NCBI RefSeq assembly: GCF_000745015.1
Contig: NZ_JQNA01000002.1
Coordinates: forward strand, 1,550,001-1,614,000
Direction of reading: 5' to 3'
Length of the DNA: 64,000 bases
DNA from: Burkholderia sp. 9120
Lineage (GTDB): Bacteria; Pseudomonadota; Gammaproteobacteria; Burkholderiales; Burkholderiaceae
The translations under genes were made by a program, and so were the position numbers. Below, piece by piece: positions 48,624-58,112 of the stretch. Within the stretch, counting starts at the first letter, position 1. Each line of letters opens with the position of its first letter. Under the pieces are notes generated by a model, which had not been told where the DNA came from, ran no database searches, and was given only the letters and a program-made list of their open reading frames with translations.

Positions 48624-49226
48624 GTGCCTCGCAATCCGCGAATTCGCATCACCCATGTCGAGCACCTGTCCAACAACTGGAACAGGCTCGACAAGTTCAG
48701 TCTCGACTACGTTCGCACCAACGGCGAGACCCAGGCGCTGACGCGCGAGATCTACCACGTCGACGACGGGGCCACCGTGCTGCTCTACGATGCCACGCGT
48801 CGCACGGTGATCCTCGTGCGGCAGTTCCGCTTGCCCGCCTATCTGCGCGGCGGCTCGGGCGATCTGCTGGAAACGCCTGCCGGCTTTCTCGACGGCGCCG
48901 ATCCCGAGGCCCGCATGAAGCAGGAAGTGGAAGAAGAGACCGGTTACCGGATCGGGTCGATGAAAAAAGTCTTCAACGCGTTGATGGTGCCCGGCTGTGT
49001 CACGCACGCAGTGCACTTTTTCGTCGCGCCGTATGCACCGGATGACAAGATCGCCAGCGGCGGCGGCGTAGTCGAGGAAGGAGAAGACATCGAAGTGGTC
49101 GAACTGACCGTCGACGACGCATTGAAGAGGGTGGCGCGTGGCGAAATTACCGACGGCAAGACCATCATTCTCCTGCAGTACGCAGCACTGCAATTGTTTG
49201 GAAAGGATGCCGATATATCGGCGTAG
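48624..49226 (+). CDS. nudK: NUDIX hydrolase, GDP-mannose pyrophosphatase NudK-like
   Basis: 200 residues from a GTG at 48624 with GGAG seven bases upstream. The Nudix box is readable as GFLDGADPEARMKQEVEEET followed by GY. Flanking segments (TVLLYDATRRTVILVRQFRL, GDLLETPAG, EDIEVVELTVDDAL, EITDGKTIILLQY) follow E. coli NudK closely. It hydrolyses nucleotide sugars such as GDP-mannose. The open frame extends upstream but that part is not conserved-looking. Confidence 0.85.
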   Translation: MPRNPRIRITHVEHLSNNWNRLDKFSLDYVRTNGETQALTREIYHVDDGATVLLYDATRRTVILVRQFRLPAYLRGGSGDLLETPAGFLDGADPEARMKQEVEEETGYRIGSMKKVFNALMVPGCVTHAVHFFVAPYAPDDKIASGGGVVEEGEDIEVVELTVDDALKRVARGEITDGKTIILLQYAALQLFGKDADISA

Positions 49227-49574
49227 CTGTGCGAATCGATGTGATTCGCCGCGAGCAATTTCTGCAGGGCAGCCATGGCATGCCGTCCGGTCGAATGGTG
49301 TTGCAGGAACGCCCGGTTGACGGCATATTGGGCAGACATTTCGTGACCTTCGACGAGGCCCGTACGGCACGAGCGTGCGTTCAGCGCTGCGCGAAGTTTG
49401 CACCGCGGATCTCAGCAAAACGCGGCGCGGTGCGTGCCGGTCAAGCAACGGGGAATGTTACCAGGCAAGATGAATTGTTACCAAAGAAAAGGGCCGGTAC
49501 GCAATCGCAGTTAGTAACCGCGATACAATTATCTGCACTATGCCATTAACAACGGCTCCTAACGATTCCACAAT
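49227..49574 (+). other. Intergenic region upstream of wzz with paired direct repeats
   Basis: TGTTACCA occurs at 49456-49463 and again at 49476-49483, exactly 20 bp apart. A -10-like TACAAT lies at 49524-49529, about 45 bp before the wzz ATG. Short open frames here lack ribosome-binding sites and recognisable content. Confidence 0.45.
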
Positions 49575-50423
49575 ATGCATCAAACACCTGCCGTAGCGCG
49601 CCGCACGTCCTCCGACCTGGTACGCCAGGTTTCCAGATCGTTCAAGCTGATCATTGTGCTCGGCATACTCGGCGCCTTGGCTGGCGCTGTGCTCTCGCAC
49701 TTCATGCAACCCAAGTGGATTGCAAGAATGACGATCCAGATCGGGCAAATTTCGTCGCCGCAGGGTGGCGGCGTGGTCAGCCGTCCGATCGAAAATCAAT
49801 TGACCGCCGCCGATCGCTACAACCTGCCCGCGCTGCGCCTGCATGTGCTCGGCGATCTCGGTTTGCCCGTGCCCGACAGCGGCTCCCGGCAATCCAAAGT
49901 GATTTTCGACACGCTCGTGGCCACACCCGCACGAAGCCCTGATCTGATCATGCTGCAAGTCTCGGCGTATTCGCGAAACGATGCCACCGCAGCATTGCTG
50001 GCGTCTTTCAAGACGTTCTCGGCGCCTCATCAAAAGATGTTCGATCCCGCGATCGATGACCTGAAAAGCCAGCTTGCCACCTCGACCGCCAAGCTTGCCC
50101 AGGCCGAGCAGGAATACAGGCAGACTTATCAGTCGCTTCAGTCGACCACGGCGCAGGGCAATGCGAGCGCCAGTGACCCGCGCAATGTGCTGGTGACCAA
50201 TATGGCCACTACGCTCAATCAGCAGGTCCTCGATTTAAGGCAACAGACCATTGCGCTCCAGCAGGCCGTCAGCCCGCTGCTAACCTACCCGACGCGCATT
50301 GTCGAGGCGCCCTATACGCCGCTTCGCTCAAGCACACCGAGCATGCTGCTTCTGATCGCTATCGGTATCGTGCTTGGATTACTGGTTGGCGTCGCGTGGG
50401 CAGTGAGCCCGAAATTGCGTTGA
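49575..50423 (+). CDS. wzz: Wzz/chain-length-determinant-like protein
   Basis: 282 residues with membrane helices at about 24-43 (LIIVLGILGALAGAVLSHFM) and 256-277 (MLLLIAIGIVLGLLVGVAW), enclosing a periplasmic domain with a long Gln/Ala/Ser coiled-coil region (residues about 155-235). The Pro-rich junction EAPYTPLRSSTPS before TM2 is typical. It would set O-antigen length with Wzy. No tyrosine-kinase domain is present. Confidence 0.75.
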   Translation: MHQTPAVARRTSSDLVRQVSRSFKLIIVLGILGALAGAVLSHFMQPKWIARMTIQIGQISSPQGGGVVSRPIENQLTAADRYNLPALRLHVLGDLGLPVPDSGSRQSKVIFDTLVATPARSPDLIMLQVSAYSRNDATAALLASFKTFSAPHQKMFDPAIDDLKSQLATSTAKLAQAEQEYRQTYQSLQSTTAQGNASASDPRNVLVTNMATTLNQQVLDLRQQTIALQQAVSPLLTYPTRIVEAPYTPLRSSTPSMLLLIAIGIVLGLLVGVAWAVSPKLR

Positions 50424-50448
50424 GTCAGTCGGGATTGCGTTGAAGTAT

Positions 50449-50473
50449 CCGGCCCCATCGGGCCGGTTTTTTT
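50449..50473 (+). terminator. Rho-independent terminator after wzz
   Basis: CCGGCCC-CATC-GGGCCGG followed by seven Ts, starting about 25 bp after the wzz stop. It works in the plus direction only. Confidence 0.92.
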
Positions 50474-50511
50474 GCCCGCTTGTTTTTTGTTGGCGTACCG
50501 TCGTGCGGCAA

Positions 50512-52455
50512 TTAAACCGGCGCGTCGGCCGCTTGTGACACGTAACCTTGCACCTGTTGCTGAAGAATCTCGCTGATACACGACCGGTCATTCTGTTCCG
50601 CCGCGACACGCATCCGGGTCAGCACAACGGCGAGTTCGGACCAGCCCACGAAGTCCTCGCGCGCCTTCATGATGCGCTCATGTGCGGTGGGCTCGGGGTT
50701 GTCGCCGATCAGCAGTTCCTCGTAAAGCTTCTCGCCCGGGCGCAAGCCGGTGACATTAATTTCGATGTCGCCGCCCGGGTTGCGTTCGTCCCGAATCGAC
50801 AGACCGGACAACTGGATCATGCGCTTAGCCAGATCCATGATCTTGACCGACTCGCCCATGTCGAGCACAAAGACCTCGCCGCCGTGCGCCATCGCGCCGG
50901 CCTGCAACACCAGTTGAGCCGCCTCGGGAATCGTCATGAAATAGCGGGTGACGTCCTGATGCGTGACTGTCAGCGGCCCGCCTTCCAGCAGTTGCCGGCG
51001 GAATAGCGGCACGACGCTGCCGCTACTGCCGAGCACGTTACCGAAGCGGACCATCGCGAACAGCGTGCGGTTTTCCACCAGTTCGCCAGGTTCACCGTCG
51101 AGTAACTCGAACGACACGCTTCGGCTCGCAGACAGCGCCTGCAATACCAGCTCGGCCATGCGCTTGGTCGCACCCATGATGTTGGTCGGACGCACCGCCT
51201 TGTCTGTCGAGACAAGCACAAAATACTCGACGCCGCATTCCATCGCGGCGCGTGCCATGTTCAATGTGCCGAACACGTTATTCAGGATACCTTCCGACGG
51301 ATTGCACTCGACGAGCGGCACATGTTTGTAGGCGGCGGCATGATAAACCGTGGCCGGCCGATGCTCACGGCAGATCTCGCGCAGGCGTCTCAGGTTGGAC
51401 ACGCTCGCCAGCAAGGGGACGATCTCGACCTGCAACGCGTGTTCGGCGCACAGCCGCAGCAGTTCGCTGTGGATCGTGTAGAGCCCGAACTCGTTATGTT
51501 CGACCAGCACCAGACGGCGCGGATTCTCCTGAATGATCTGGCGGCAAAGCTCACCGCCGATGCTCCCGCCCGCGCCCGTCACCAGCACCGTCTTGCCCAA
51601 CAGGTTACGCGCCAGCAGCGCGGCGTCCGGTGGCACCGGCGCGCGGCCGAGCAGATCCTCGACGTCCAGTTCCTGGAAGTCGCCGACCGTCACGCGGCCC
51701 GACGCGAGGTCGGCCATGCCTGGCAGCGTACGCACGTGAACGGGCACCTCGCGCAACTTGTCGATGATCGCATTACGGCGCGCCCGGCCCAGCGACGGCA
51801 CGGCCAGCAGAATGTCGGTCACGCCCATGCGCTCGACCGCCTCGGGCACATCGCTCAAGCCCATGATGTCGACCCCGTTGATGCTGCGGCCAACCTTTGC
51901 GGCATCTTCGTCGATAAACCCGAGCAGCACGAACTGCCGCGCGATACCCAGCGCGGACGCCGTTTGCACGCCGGCCGCGCCAGCGCCGTAAATCAGCAGG
52001 CGGCCTTCTTCATGGCGGCCCCTGAAAGGCGAACCTGCCAGCCAGAAGCGCGCCATCGCTCTGCTTGCGCCAACCAGCAGCAGGAACAGCATCGGCTGGA
52101 TGATCCCCAGCGTGCGCGGCACACCGTCGAGCTTCAGCACCACCAGCACACAGAAGAACAGCACGCCGTAGAGTCCCACGGCTTTGGCCGTACTCGCCAG
52201 CGCGGCCATCCCCGTATAGCGGAAGATCGCGCGATACAGACCCAGTCGCACGAACAGCGGAAAAGCTAGCAGCGGCGCGAGCAGGTACACGTAGCCCTGC
52301 TGCAGTTGCGGCAAGCCGACCTGATTGATGCGCAGGTAGAACGAGATCCACACCGAGACAAGCGCAAGCACCAGGTCCAACACCACGACGACCGTGACCT
52401 TGAACGAGCGCGGCAACGCTAGCAACGGCGTGCGGGCGGTTTTGATAAATGACAT
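50512..52455 (-). CDS. Membrane-bound UDP-sugar 4,6-dehydratase, WbpM/PglF-like (copy 2)
   Basis: 647 residues from the ATG at 52455. It has the same layout as copy 1: four membrane helices, a first nucleotide-binding domain (LLIYGAGAAGVQTASALG), then an SDR domain with VLVTGAGGSIGGELCRQI and Met-x3-Lys (NIMGATKRMAE). It should convert UDP-GlcNAc to the 4-keto-6-deoxy sugar for QuiNAc or bacillosamine-type residues. Last gene of the right-hand O-antigen operon, 11 bp after the PglD-like gene. The open frame upstream of 52455 overlaps that gene and is rejected. Confidence 0.88.
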   Translation of the reverse strand: MSFIKTARTPLLALPRSFKVTVVVVLDLVLALVSVWISFYLRINQVGLPQLQQGYVYLLAPLLAFPLFVRLGLYRAIFRYTGMAALASTAKAVGLYGVLFFCVLVVLKLDGVPRTLGIIQPMLFLLLVGASRAMARFWLAGSPFRGRHEEGRLLIYGAGAAGVQTASALGIARQFVLLGFIDEDAAKVGRSINGVDIMGLSDVPEAVERMGVTDILLAVPSLGRARRNAIIDKLREVPVHVRTLPGMADLASGRVTVGDFQELDVEDLLGRAPVPPDAALLARNLLGKTVLVTGAGGSIGGELCRQIIQENPRRLVLVEHNEFGLYTIHSELLRLCAEHALQVEIVPLLASVSNLRRLREICREHRPATVYHAAAYKHVPLVECNPSEGILNNVFGTLNMARAAMECGVEYFVLVSTDKAVRPTNIMGATKRMAELVLQALSASRSVSFELLDGEPGELVENRTLFAMVRFGNVLGSSGSVVPLFRRQLLEGGPLTVTHQDVTRYFMTIPEAAQLVLQAGAMAHGGEVFVLDMGESVKIMDLAKRMIQLSGLSIRDERNPGGDIEINVTGLRPGEKLYEELLIGDNPEPTAHERIMKAREDFVGWSELAVVLTRMRVAAEQNDRSCISEILQQQVQGYVSQAADAPV

Positions 52456-52466
52456 TATTAAACTGC

Positions 52467-53042
52467 TCAACTCGCTTGAAGGGCCGTGCCCGGGGCCAGC
52501 ACGGCACCGTCTTGCACCTTGACGCCGTAACCCAGGGCCGAGCCGGCTTGCATCCACGCCGCCCGCCCCAGAATCGATCCGCCGGCCATGGCGGCATGCA
52601 CGCCCAGGTGACCGAAGTCCTCGACCTTGCAGTGGTGATCGACCGCAGCGCCGCAATTGACGATAACGCCACGGCCCAACTGCGCCTCCGTGCCGATGAT
52701 CGCGCCGGCCATTATTGCGCTGCCGGGTCCGATCACGGCCCGAAGCGACACTACCGCCGCGGGGTGGGCAATTACCGGCAGCTCGAACCCCAGCTCAGCC
52801 AGCCGGTCCAGCAATTTTTCACGCAGGCTGTTGTTGCCTATCGCGACGATCGCGGCATCCGCATGCGCGCGGTAGTTCTCCAGCGTGGCCGTCTTGCCGA
52901 ACACCGGCCAATCCCAGACGCGCGCCAGATCCGGCGCCGCGTCGTCGGCAAATCCCGCCAGCCGGAAGACGCCGCCGAGTAGCACGGCCTCCGCCAGGGA
53001 GCGGCCGTGGCCGCCCGCGCCGACAATCAATAGATTCTTCAT
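52467..53042 (-). CDS. Sugar O/N-acetyltransferase, PglD/NeuD family
   Basis: 191 residues. An N-terminal Rossmann-like part (NLLIVGAGGHGRSLAEAV) is followed by a left-handed beta-helix of hexapeptide repeats (IGPGSAIMAGAIIGTEAQLG) with the catalytic His region VDHHCKVEDFGHLGVHA. PglD acetylates a 4-amino sugar made by an aminotransferase. No aminotransferase gene is in the window, so the acceptor is uncertain. It sits between a dehydratase gene and a PglC-type transferase gene with 11-bp gaps. Confidence 0.85.
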   Translation of the reverse strand: MKNLLIVGAGGHGRSLAEAVLLGGVFRLAGFADDAAPDLARVWDWPVFGKTATLENYRAHADAAIVAIGNNSLREKLLDRLAELGFELPVIAHPAAVVSLRAVIGPGSAIMAGAIIGTEAQLGRGVIVNCGAAVDHHCKVEDFGHLGVHAAMAGGSILGRAAWMQAGSALGYGVKVQDGAVLAPGTALQAS

Positions 53043-53053
53043 TTCCGCGATCC

Positions 53054-53614
53054 TCAGTGCGTAATTCCGTCTCGTCGAATCACCTTCGCGAAGGTCATCC
53101 ACAAGATGCGGATATCGAACCACAAGGAACGACGCTCCATGTATTCCTTATCCAGCCGCACCTTCTGCGGAATCGGCAACTCATCGCGTCCGTTCACCTG
53201 CGCCCAGCCGGTCAATCCCGGCGCGAGCGTGTGAATGCCTTCGCGAGTGCGCAGTTCGATCAGGTCCGCCTGATTGAAGAGCGCGGGCCGCGGGCCCACC
53301 AGACTCATATCGCCTTTCAGAATGCTCCAGATCTGCGGCAATTCATCCAGGCTACTTTTGCGCAGGAAGCTGCCGATCGGCGTCAGATACGCATTCGCGT
53401 CCGCCAGCAGATGCGTGGCGACCGCGGGCGTGCCCACTCGCATGCTTCTGAATTTTGGCATCCTGAAGATGTCGTTATTCCGCCCAACGCGGTCCGACCA
53501 GTACAGGACCGGCCCCGCCGACGTCAGCCGCACCGCCAATGCCACGATCGCAATCGGAATCAGCAGCAACACGCTGGCGCAAATCGCCACCACCAGATCA
53601 AATAGACGCTTCAC
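53054..53614 (-). CDS. Small monotopic phosphoglycosyltransferase, PglC-like
   Basis: 186 residues beginning with GTG. One N-terminal re-entrant helix (LVVAICASVLLLIPIAIVAL) and the catalytic core KFRSMRV, RKSSLDELPQIWSILKGDMS and VGPRPALF are visible; the Asp-Glu in SLDELPQ is the active dyad. The short form resembles PglC rather than the long WbaP type. It loads the first sugar-1-phosphate on undecaprenyl phosphate. Its start lies inside the 3' end of the reductase gene (17-bp overlap). Confidence 0.9.
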   Translation of the reverse strand: MKRLFDLVVAICASVLLLIPIAIVALAVRLTSAGPVLYWSDRVGRNNDIFRMPKFRSMRVGTPAVATHLLADANAYLTPIGSFLRKSSLDELPQIWSILKGDMSLVGPRPALFNQADLIELRTREGIHTLAPGLTGWAQVNGRDELPIPQKVRLDKEYMERRSLWFDIRILWMTFAKVIRRDGITH

Positions 53615-54554
53615 TTCGATAGTCCCCCGCGGCTTGCCTCAATCCCTCGTCGACCGACAAGGGAGGATGCCAGGCCAGCAATTCTTTTGTTTTCGAAATA
53701 TCCACCTGCAGCGATCCGCACAGTCGCTGTGCGATGGCCGGCTTGCCCACCGCCGACGCGCCCAACCGAAGCAACGCCGCCGGCAATGGAATCAGCCTGG
53801 CCGGCCGCCCCATGGCACGCCCCATTCGCCGCAGCAACTCGGTCGTCGACAGATCTTCGCCGTCGGACACGAGGAACGTTTGATTCGCCGCTGCCGGATG
53901 GCTGATACACGCGACAATCAACGCGACGAGGTTATCCAGCGCGACCAGGCTACGCGCATTGTGAATCGCGCCTAGCGGCAACGGGATGCCGCGCTTCAGC
54001 CAGCGCATCATGGCCTGAAAATTGGCCTTCACCCCCGGGCCGTACACCAATGGCGGCCGAATGATCGCGACCTCCATGCCGGTGCGACGCGCGATCTCGC
54101 GCAAGCCCTGCTCCGCTTCCATCTTGGAGATGCCGTATGCGTCGAGTGGCGCGGGTGTGTCGCCCGCCGAGAACGGTCGTCCAGGCACCGTTGCCTCGCC
54201 GTTCACCTTGATCGAACTGATGAAAACGAAGCGGATCACGCCAGCGGCTGCTGCCTGTTCAGCAAGGTTTAACGTGCCGGCGACGTTAATCCGTCGAAAT
54301 TCAGCGAGCGGGTCCGCAGCGGCATCGTCCATGACGTGAACCCGCGCGGCGGCGTGAACGACAGCGGAAACGCCCGCCAGCGCATCGCGCCAGTTCAGTT
54401 CGGCCGACAGATCGGCGATCTGGACGCTTTGTGCGCCTTCGGGCACGACAGCATCCGGACGACGGACGCACGCGCGCACCGCAACGCCTTTGCGGGCCAG
54501 TTCGGCCACCACGGCCCGGCCGACGAATCCGGTTGCGCCAGTGACGAGAATCAT
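53598..54554 (-). CDS. NAD-dependent epimerase/reductase, WbpV/WreQ-like
   Basis: 318 residues, extended SDR. MILVTGATGFVGRAVVAELA, catalytic Ser in FISSIKVNG and Tyr-x3-Lys in DAYGISKMEAE. WbpV-type enzymes reduce the 4-keto group to give QuiNAc; in Rhizobium etli WreQ is reported to act on the lipid-linked 4-keto sugar. The overlap with the transferase gene fits coupling of these two steps. Start codon overlaps the stop of... the downstream GT4 begins its 3' neighbour by a 4-bp overlap (54551-54554). Confidence 0.82.
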   Translation of the reverse strand: MILVTGATGFVGRAVVAELARKGVAVRACVRRPDAVVPEGAQSVQIADLSAELNWRDALAGVSAVVHAAARVHVMDDAAADPLAEFRRINVAGTLNLAEQAAAAGVIRFVFISSIKVNGEATVPGRPFSAGDTPAPLDAYGISKMEAEQGLREIARRTGMEVAIIRPPLVYGPGVKANFQAMMRWLKRGIPLPLGAIHNARSLVALDNLVALIVACISHPAAANQTFLVSDGEDLSTTELLRRMGRAMGRPARLIPLPAALLRLGASAVGKPAIAQRLCGSLQVDISKTKELLAWHPPLSVDEGLRQAAGDYRSEASI

Positions 54555-55804
54555 TTTGCCCTCCCCGATTCGACTGGCCGGCTTGTACCGTAAGACATCG
54601 TCTTGAGCCAGCTTTCCAGCCGGCCGATCAGCGTATCCCGATCGAATTCGCGCAGGCTCAGCGCCTTGGCGTTATGTCCCATCAACGCACGCTCTTCTTC
54701 GGTCATGCGCGAGAGCGCCAACACGCAGTCGGCCAATGCCGCCTGGTCGCCCGCCGCGCAGGTTATGCCCGCGCCGCCCTGACTGACCACCTCGGCGCCT
54801 TCGCCATTGAGCATGGCCATAATCGGCACGCCGGCGACCAGATACGATTGCAGCTTGCCCGGTATCGTCATGGCGAAGATCGGCTCGTCTTTCAGACTCA
54901 CCAGAAGCGCCTGCGCGTGCCTGAAAAACGCCGGCATTCGCTCGACCGGATGCCGGCCCAGCATCAACACGTTGTGCTGCAGCCCGCGGCGCTCGATCTC
55001 CTCGGTCACCCAGCTCGCCATCCGCCCGTCGCCGACGATCAGCCAGCGAATATGCCGATACTCCTTCAAGCGCTCCGCCGCACCCAGAATGGCGGGAAAG
55101 TCCTGCGCGTCGCCAATGTTCCCGGCGAACATCACATTGAAACTGTCCGGCGCATGCGGCACCTCTTCGGCGGGCGCGACGGCCACCGAATCGAACAGCG
55201 ATTCGGCCCAGCTCGGAAAATACTCGACGCGGCTATCCGCGCCCGCATACTTGCGGATCTGCGGAATGAAGCTGTTTGACTGGGCAAGAATCAGGTCACA
55301 ACGTTTGTAGATGAAGCTGACCAGTTTCCCCACCGCGCGCAGTATCGCGGGCGAGCGGACCACGCCGATGGCCTGCAGCGTTTCGGGCCACAGATCCAGC
55401 ACCCAGAACGCCATCGGCGCGCGCTTCACCGCGCGCAGCGCGGCTGCCGGCAAGCCGACGGTAATCGGTGAAGGCTCGTAGGCAAACACCGCATCGAAGT
55501 GCCGCCCGCGCAGCTTCCAGATGCCGAGCAACGACGCACTCGCGGCGAACGAGAAATAATTCAGCATCAGACGCAGCCCGCCGTTCCCTCTGGGCAGCAT
55601 CGGCACTCGAATCACCTCCGCGCCCTCGTAGCGCGAGAAGGCTTCCGGGTTGTCCTTGAACTGTGGAAACACCGCCCCTTCGGGATAGTTCGGGAGCCCC
55701 GTCAGCACCGTCACGTCATGACCCCGCCGCACCAACTCGGCGACCAGATCATTGATTCGGAAATTCTCGGGCCAGAAGTACTGGGTCACCACAAGCAGCC
55801 GCAT
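54551..55804 (-). CDS. wbuB: Glycosyltransferase family 4, WbuB-like (probable L-FucNAc transferase)
   Basis: 417 residues from the ATG at 55804 (MRLLVVTQYFWPENFRINDL). GT-B features: TVLTGLPNYPEG, VMFAGNIGDAQDFPAILGAA and LIVGDGRMASWV, ending with IPGKLQSYLVAGVPIMAML. It resembles WbuB of E. coli O26, adjacent to fnlABC. Beside wbjBCD it is the likely transferase for L-FucNAc. An upstream in-frame GTG/TTG start would overlap wbjD and is not used. Confidence 0.85.
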   Translation of the reverse strand: MRLLVVTQYFWPENFRINDLVAELVRRGHDVTVLTGLPNYPEGAVFPQFKDNPEAFSRYEGAEVIRVPMLPRGNGGLRLMLNYFSFAASASLLGIWKLRGRHFDAVFAYEPSPITVGLPAAALRAVKRAPMAFWVLDLWPETLQAIGVVRSPAILRAVGKLVSFIYKRCDLILAQSNSFIPQIRKYAGADSRVEYFPSWAESLFDSVAVAPAEEVPHAPDSFNVMFAGNIGDAQDFPAILGAAERLKEYRHIRWLIVGDGRMASWVTEEIERRGLQHNVLMLGRHPVERMPAFFRHAQALLVSLKDEPIFAMTIPGKLQSYLVAGVPIMAMLNGEGAEVVSQGGAGITCAAGDQAALADCVLALSRMTEEERALMGHNAKALSLREFDRDTLIGRLESWLKTMSYGTSRPVESGRAK

Positions 55805-55815
55805 GCCTTGTCCTC

Positions 55816-56946
55816 TCAATACTTCTTCCACACCACGCGGTTCACATAATCCGTGTAGCTATGGATGATGCGCAGCACTTTGTCCGACACGTTCGGCATG
55901 CTGTAATCGGCGACCTGGCGCAGCAGGCGCTCGCCGCCTCGCGCTTGCGTCGCGAGAATATCGAGGCCCTGCAGCACACGCTCGACTTCCAGGCCGACCA
56001 TCATCACCGCCGCCTCTTCCATGCCTTCCGGGCGCTCGTGCGCCTCGCGCAGATTCAGCGCGGGGAAGTTCATGATCGACGACTCTTCGTTGATCGTGCC
56101 GCTGTCGGACAAGACGGCGCGCGCGGAGAGTTGCAGCTTGTTGTAGTCGGTGAAGCCGAGCGGCTTGAGCAAGCGCACATTGGCGTGGAATTGCGCACCC
56201 ATTGCATCGACCCGCTTTTGCGTACGCGGATGCGTGGAAACGATTACCGGCAGGCCGTAGCCTTCCGCGACGGCGTTCAGCACCTGCACCAGCTTGCCGA
56301 AGTTGGCGTCCGAGTCGATGTTTTCCTCGCGATGCGCGCTGACCACGAAGAACTGTCCGTCGTCGAGCGCAAGGCGCGTCAGCACGTCGGAACTGTCGAT
56401 GCGCGGCTTGTAGTAACCCAGCACCTCGGCCATCGGGCTGCCGGTCTTGATCACCATGTCGGGCGGCAAACCTTCGCGCAACAGGTACTCACGCGCGATC
56501 GAGCTGTACGTCAGGTTGATGTCCGCGGTGTGGTCGACAATGCGCCGATTGATTTCCTCGGGCACGCGCATGTCGAAGCAGCGGTTGCCGGCCTCCATGT
56601 GGAAGATCGGAATCTTGCGACGCTTGGCCGGAATCACCGACAGGCAGCTATTCGTGTCGCCGAGCACCAGCAGCGCCTCGGGTTTCTCCGTGGCCAGCAC
56701 TTCGTCCATCGCGATGATGATCTTGCCGATGGTTTCCGCCGCGCCGCCACCCGCCGCGTTGAGGAAATGATCCGGCTTGCGAATGCCCAGATCGTCGAAG
56801 AAGATCTGGTTCAGTTCGTAGTCGTAGTTCTGGCCCGTGTGCACCAGAACATGATCGCAATGCTCGTCGAGGCGCGCCAGCACCCGCGAAAGGCGAATAA
56901 TCTCGGGCCGGGTACCGACCACGGTCATGACTTTGAGTTTTTTCAT
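55816..56946 (-). CDS. wbjD: UDP-N-acetylglucosamine 2-epimerase-like enzyme, WbjD/FnlC (UDP-L-FucNAc synthesis)
   Basis: 376 residues, non-hydrolysing 2-epimerase fold. [55 protein letters not shown] and [13 protein letters not shown] are diagnostic. Next to wbjB and wbjC it catalyses the last step, epimerising the talo- to the fuco-configured UDP-L-sugar. The ATG at 56946 begins the first strand; the longer frame overlaps the gap to wbjC. Confidence 0.9.
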   Translation of the reverse strand: MKKLKVMTVVGTRPEIIRLSRVLARLDEHCDHVLVHTGQNYDYELNQIFFDDLGIRKPDHFLNAAGGGAAETIGKIIIAMDEVLATEKPEALLVLGDTNSCLSVIPAKRRKIPIFHMEAGNRCFDMRVPEEINRRIVDHTADINLTYSSIAREYLLREGLPPDMVIKTGSPMAEVLGYYKPRIDSSDVLTRLALDDGQFFVVSAHREENIDSDANFGKLVQVLNAVAEGYGLPVIVSTHPRTQKRVDAMGAQFHANVRLLKPLGFTDYNKLQLSARAVLSDSGTINEESSIMNFPALNLREAHERPEGMEEAAVMMVGLEVERVLQGLDILATQARGGERLLRQVADYSMPNVSDKVLRIIHSYTDYVNRVVWKKY

Positions 56947-56981
56947 CGACGTCGGAAAGAAAGACTGCAATGGCAAGGCGC

Positions 56982-58109
56982 TTAGAGCGGACAAGCGAAC
57001 GTGTCGGGACGCGCCCGATCGAAAACTTCGTTCGCCCACAGCATGACGATCATCTCGTCCTGCCCGATGTTGGTGATGTCGTGCGTCCAGCCGGGCACCG
57101 TTTCAACGATCTCGGGCTTCTCGCCAGCGGTCACCAGCTCGTGAGTCTCGCCGGTCTGCATATGGCGGAACTTGAAGCGCGCCTGGCCTTTGATGACCAG
57201 AAACTTTTCGGTCTTCGTATGGTGATAGTGGCCGCCCCGCGTAATGCCCGCGTGCGCCGTGAAGAATGAAAACTGACCGGAATCGGCGGTCTTCAGCATC
57301 TCGACGAACACGCCGCGCGGATCGCCGTAGTGCGGCACCGTGTAAGTGAACGCCTCCACCGGCAGGTAGCTCACATAGGTCGCATAGAGCGCCCGCGTAA
57401 GACCGGTGCCGACCCGGTCGATCATCAGCGTGTCGCGGCTCGCGCGGAACCCCTCGATCTGGCGCGCCAGCTCGCCGACCGTTGTCGTGTACTGCGGCGT
57501 CACGACTGAAAAACCGCTCGCGTCCACCACCGGATCCGCGCCGTCCATCAGTTGCACGAAACGCTCGATCACGTCGTCCACGTACACCAGCGTGACCTGC
57601 GCGTTGACGTCGTTGACCTGGATCGGCAGCCCGCGCGCGATGTTGTGGCAGAACGTGGCCACCGCCGAGTTGTAGTTCGGCAGGCACCACTTGCCGAACA
57701 CATTCGGCAAACGGAAGAGATGCGCGGCAATCCCATGGCTGCCCGCAACCGCCTGCAACGCCGCCTCGGCGCCGCGTTTGCTTTGCCCGTACGGATTGTC
57801 GCGGTCGGCCTGCGTCGACGACGTGTAGACAACCGGCACCTTGCGGTCCGACCGGTCGGCCTCGCCGGCCAGCGCGCGGCTCAACGCTTCGGTCAGATCG
57901 CGGTTGCCCGTGACGAACTCCTGCGGGTCTTGCGGACGATTCACACCCGCCAGGTGAAAGACGAAGTCCACCTCCTGCAACAGCGCGGGCAGACGCGCAA
58001 CGTCGTCTTCACGCGTGAAGCACGTCACGTGGACGTCCTTGCGCTCCGCAAGATGCAGGCGCAGGTTCTTGCCGACGAATCCGTTGGCTCCGGTGATCAG
58101 CACCCTCAT
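56982..58109 (-). CDS. wbjC: Bifunctional SDR-cupin reductase/epimerase, WbjC/FnlB/Cap5F
   Basis: 375 residues. N-terminal [39 protein letters not shown]-terminal cupin (from about residue 250): [20 protein letters not shown] with clustered His for a metal. This two-domain build is the hallmark of Cap5F/WbjC, which epimerises C3 and reduces C4 in UDP-L-FucNAc synthesis. It starts 3 bp after wbjB ends. Confidence 0.92.
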   Translation of the reverse strand: MRVLITGANGFVGKNLRLHLAERKDVHVTCFTREDDVARLPALLQEVDFVFHLAGVNRPQDPQEFVTGNRDLTEALSRALAGEADRSDRKVPVVYTSSTQADRDNPYGQSKRGAEAALQAVAGSHGIAAHLFRLPNVFGKWCLPNYNSAVATFCHNIARGLPIQVNDVNAQVTLVYVDDVIERFVQLMDGADPVVDASGFSVVTPQYTTTVGELARQIEGFRASRDTLMIDRVGTGLTRALYATYVSYLPVEAFTYTVPHYGDPRGVFVEMLKTADSGQFSFFTAHAGITRGGHYHHTKTEKFLVIKGQARFKFRHMQTGETHELVTAGEKPEIVETVPGWTHDITNIGQDEMIVMLWANEVFDRARPDTFACPL

Positions 58110-58112
58110 GAC

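Noticed and set aside
49229..49549. 106-residue open frame between nudK and wzz
   Set aside because: No ribosome-binding site, no recognisable family, and it covers the probable wzz promoter.
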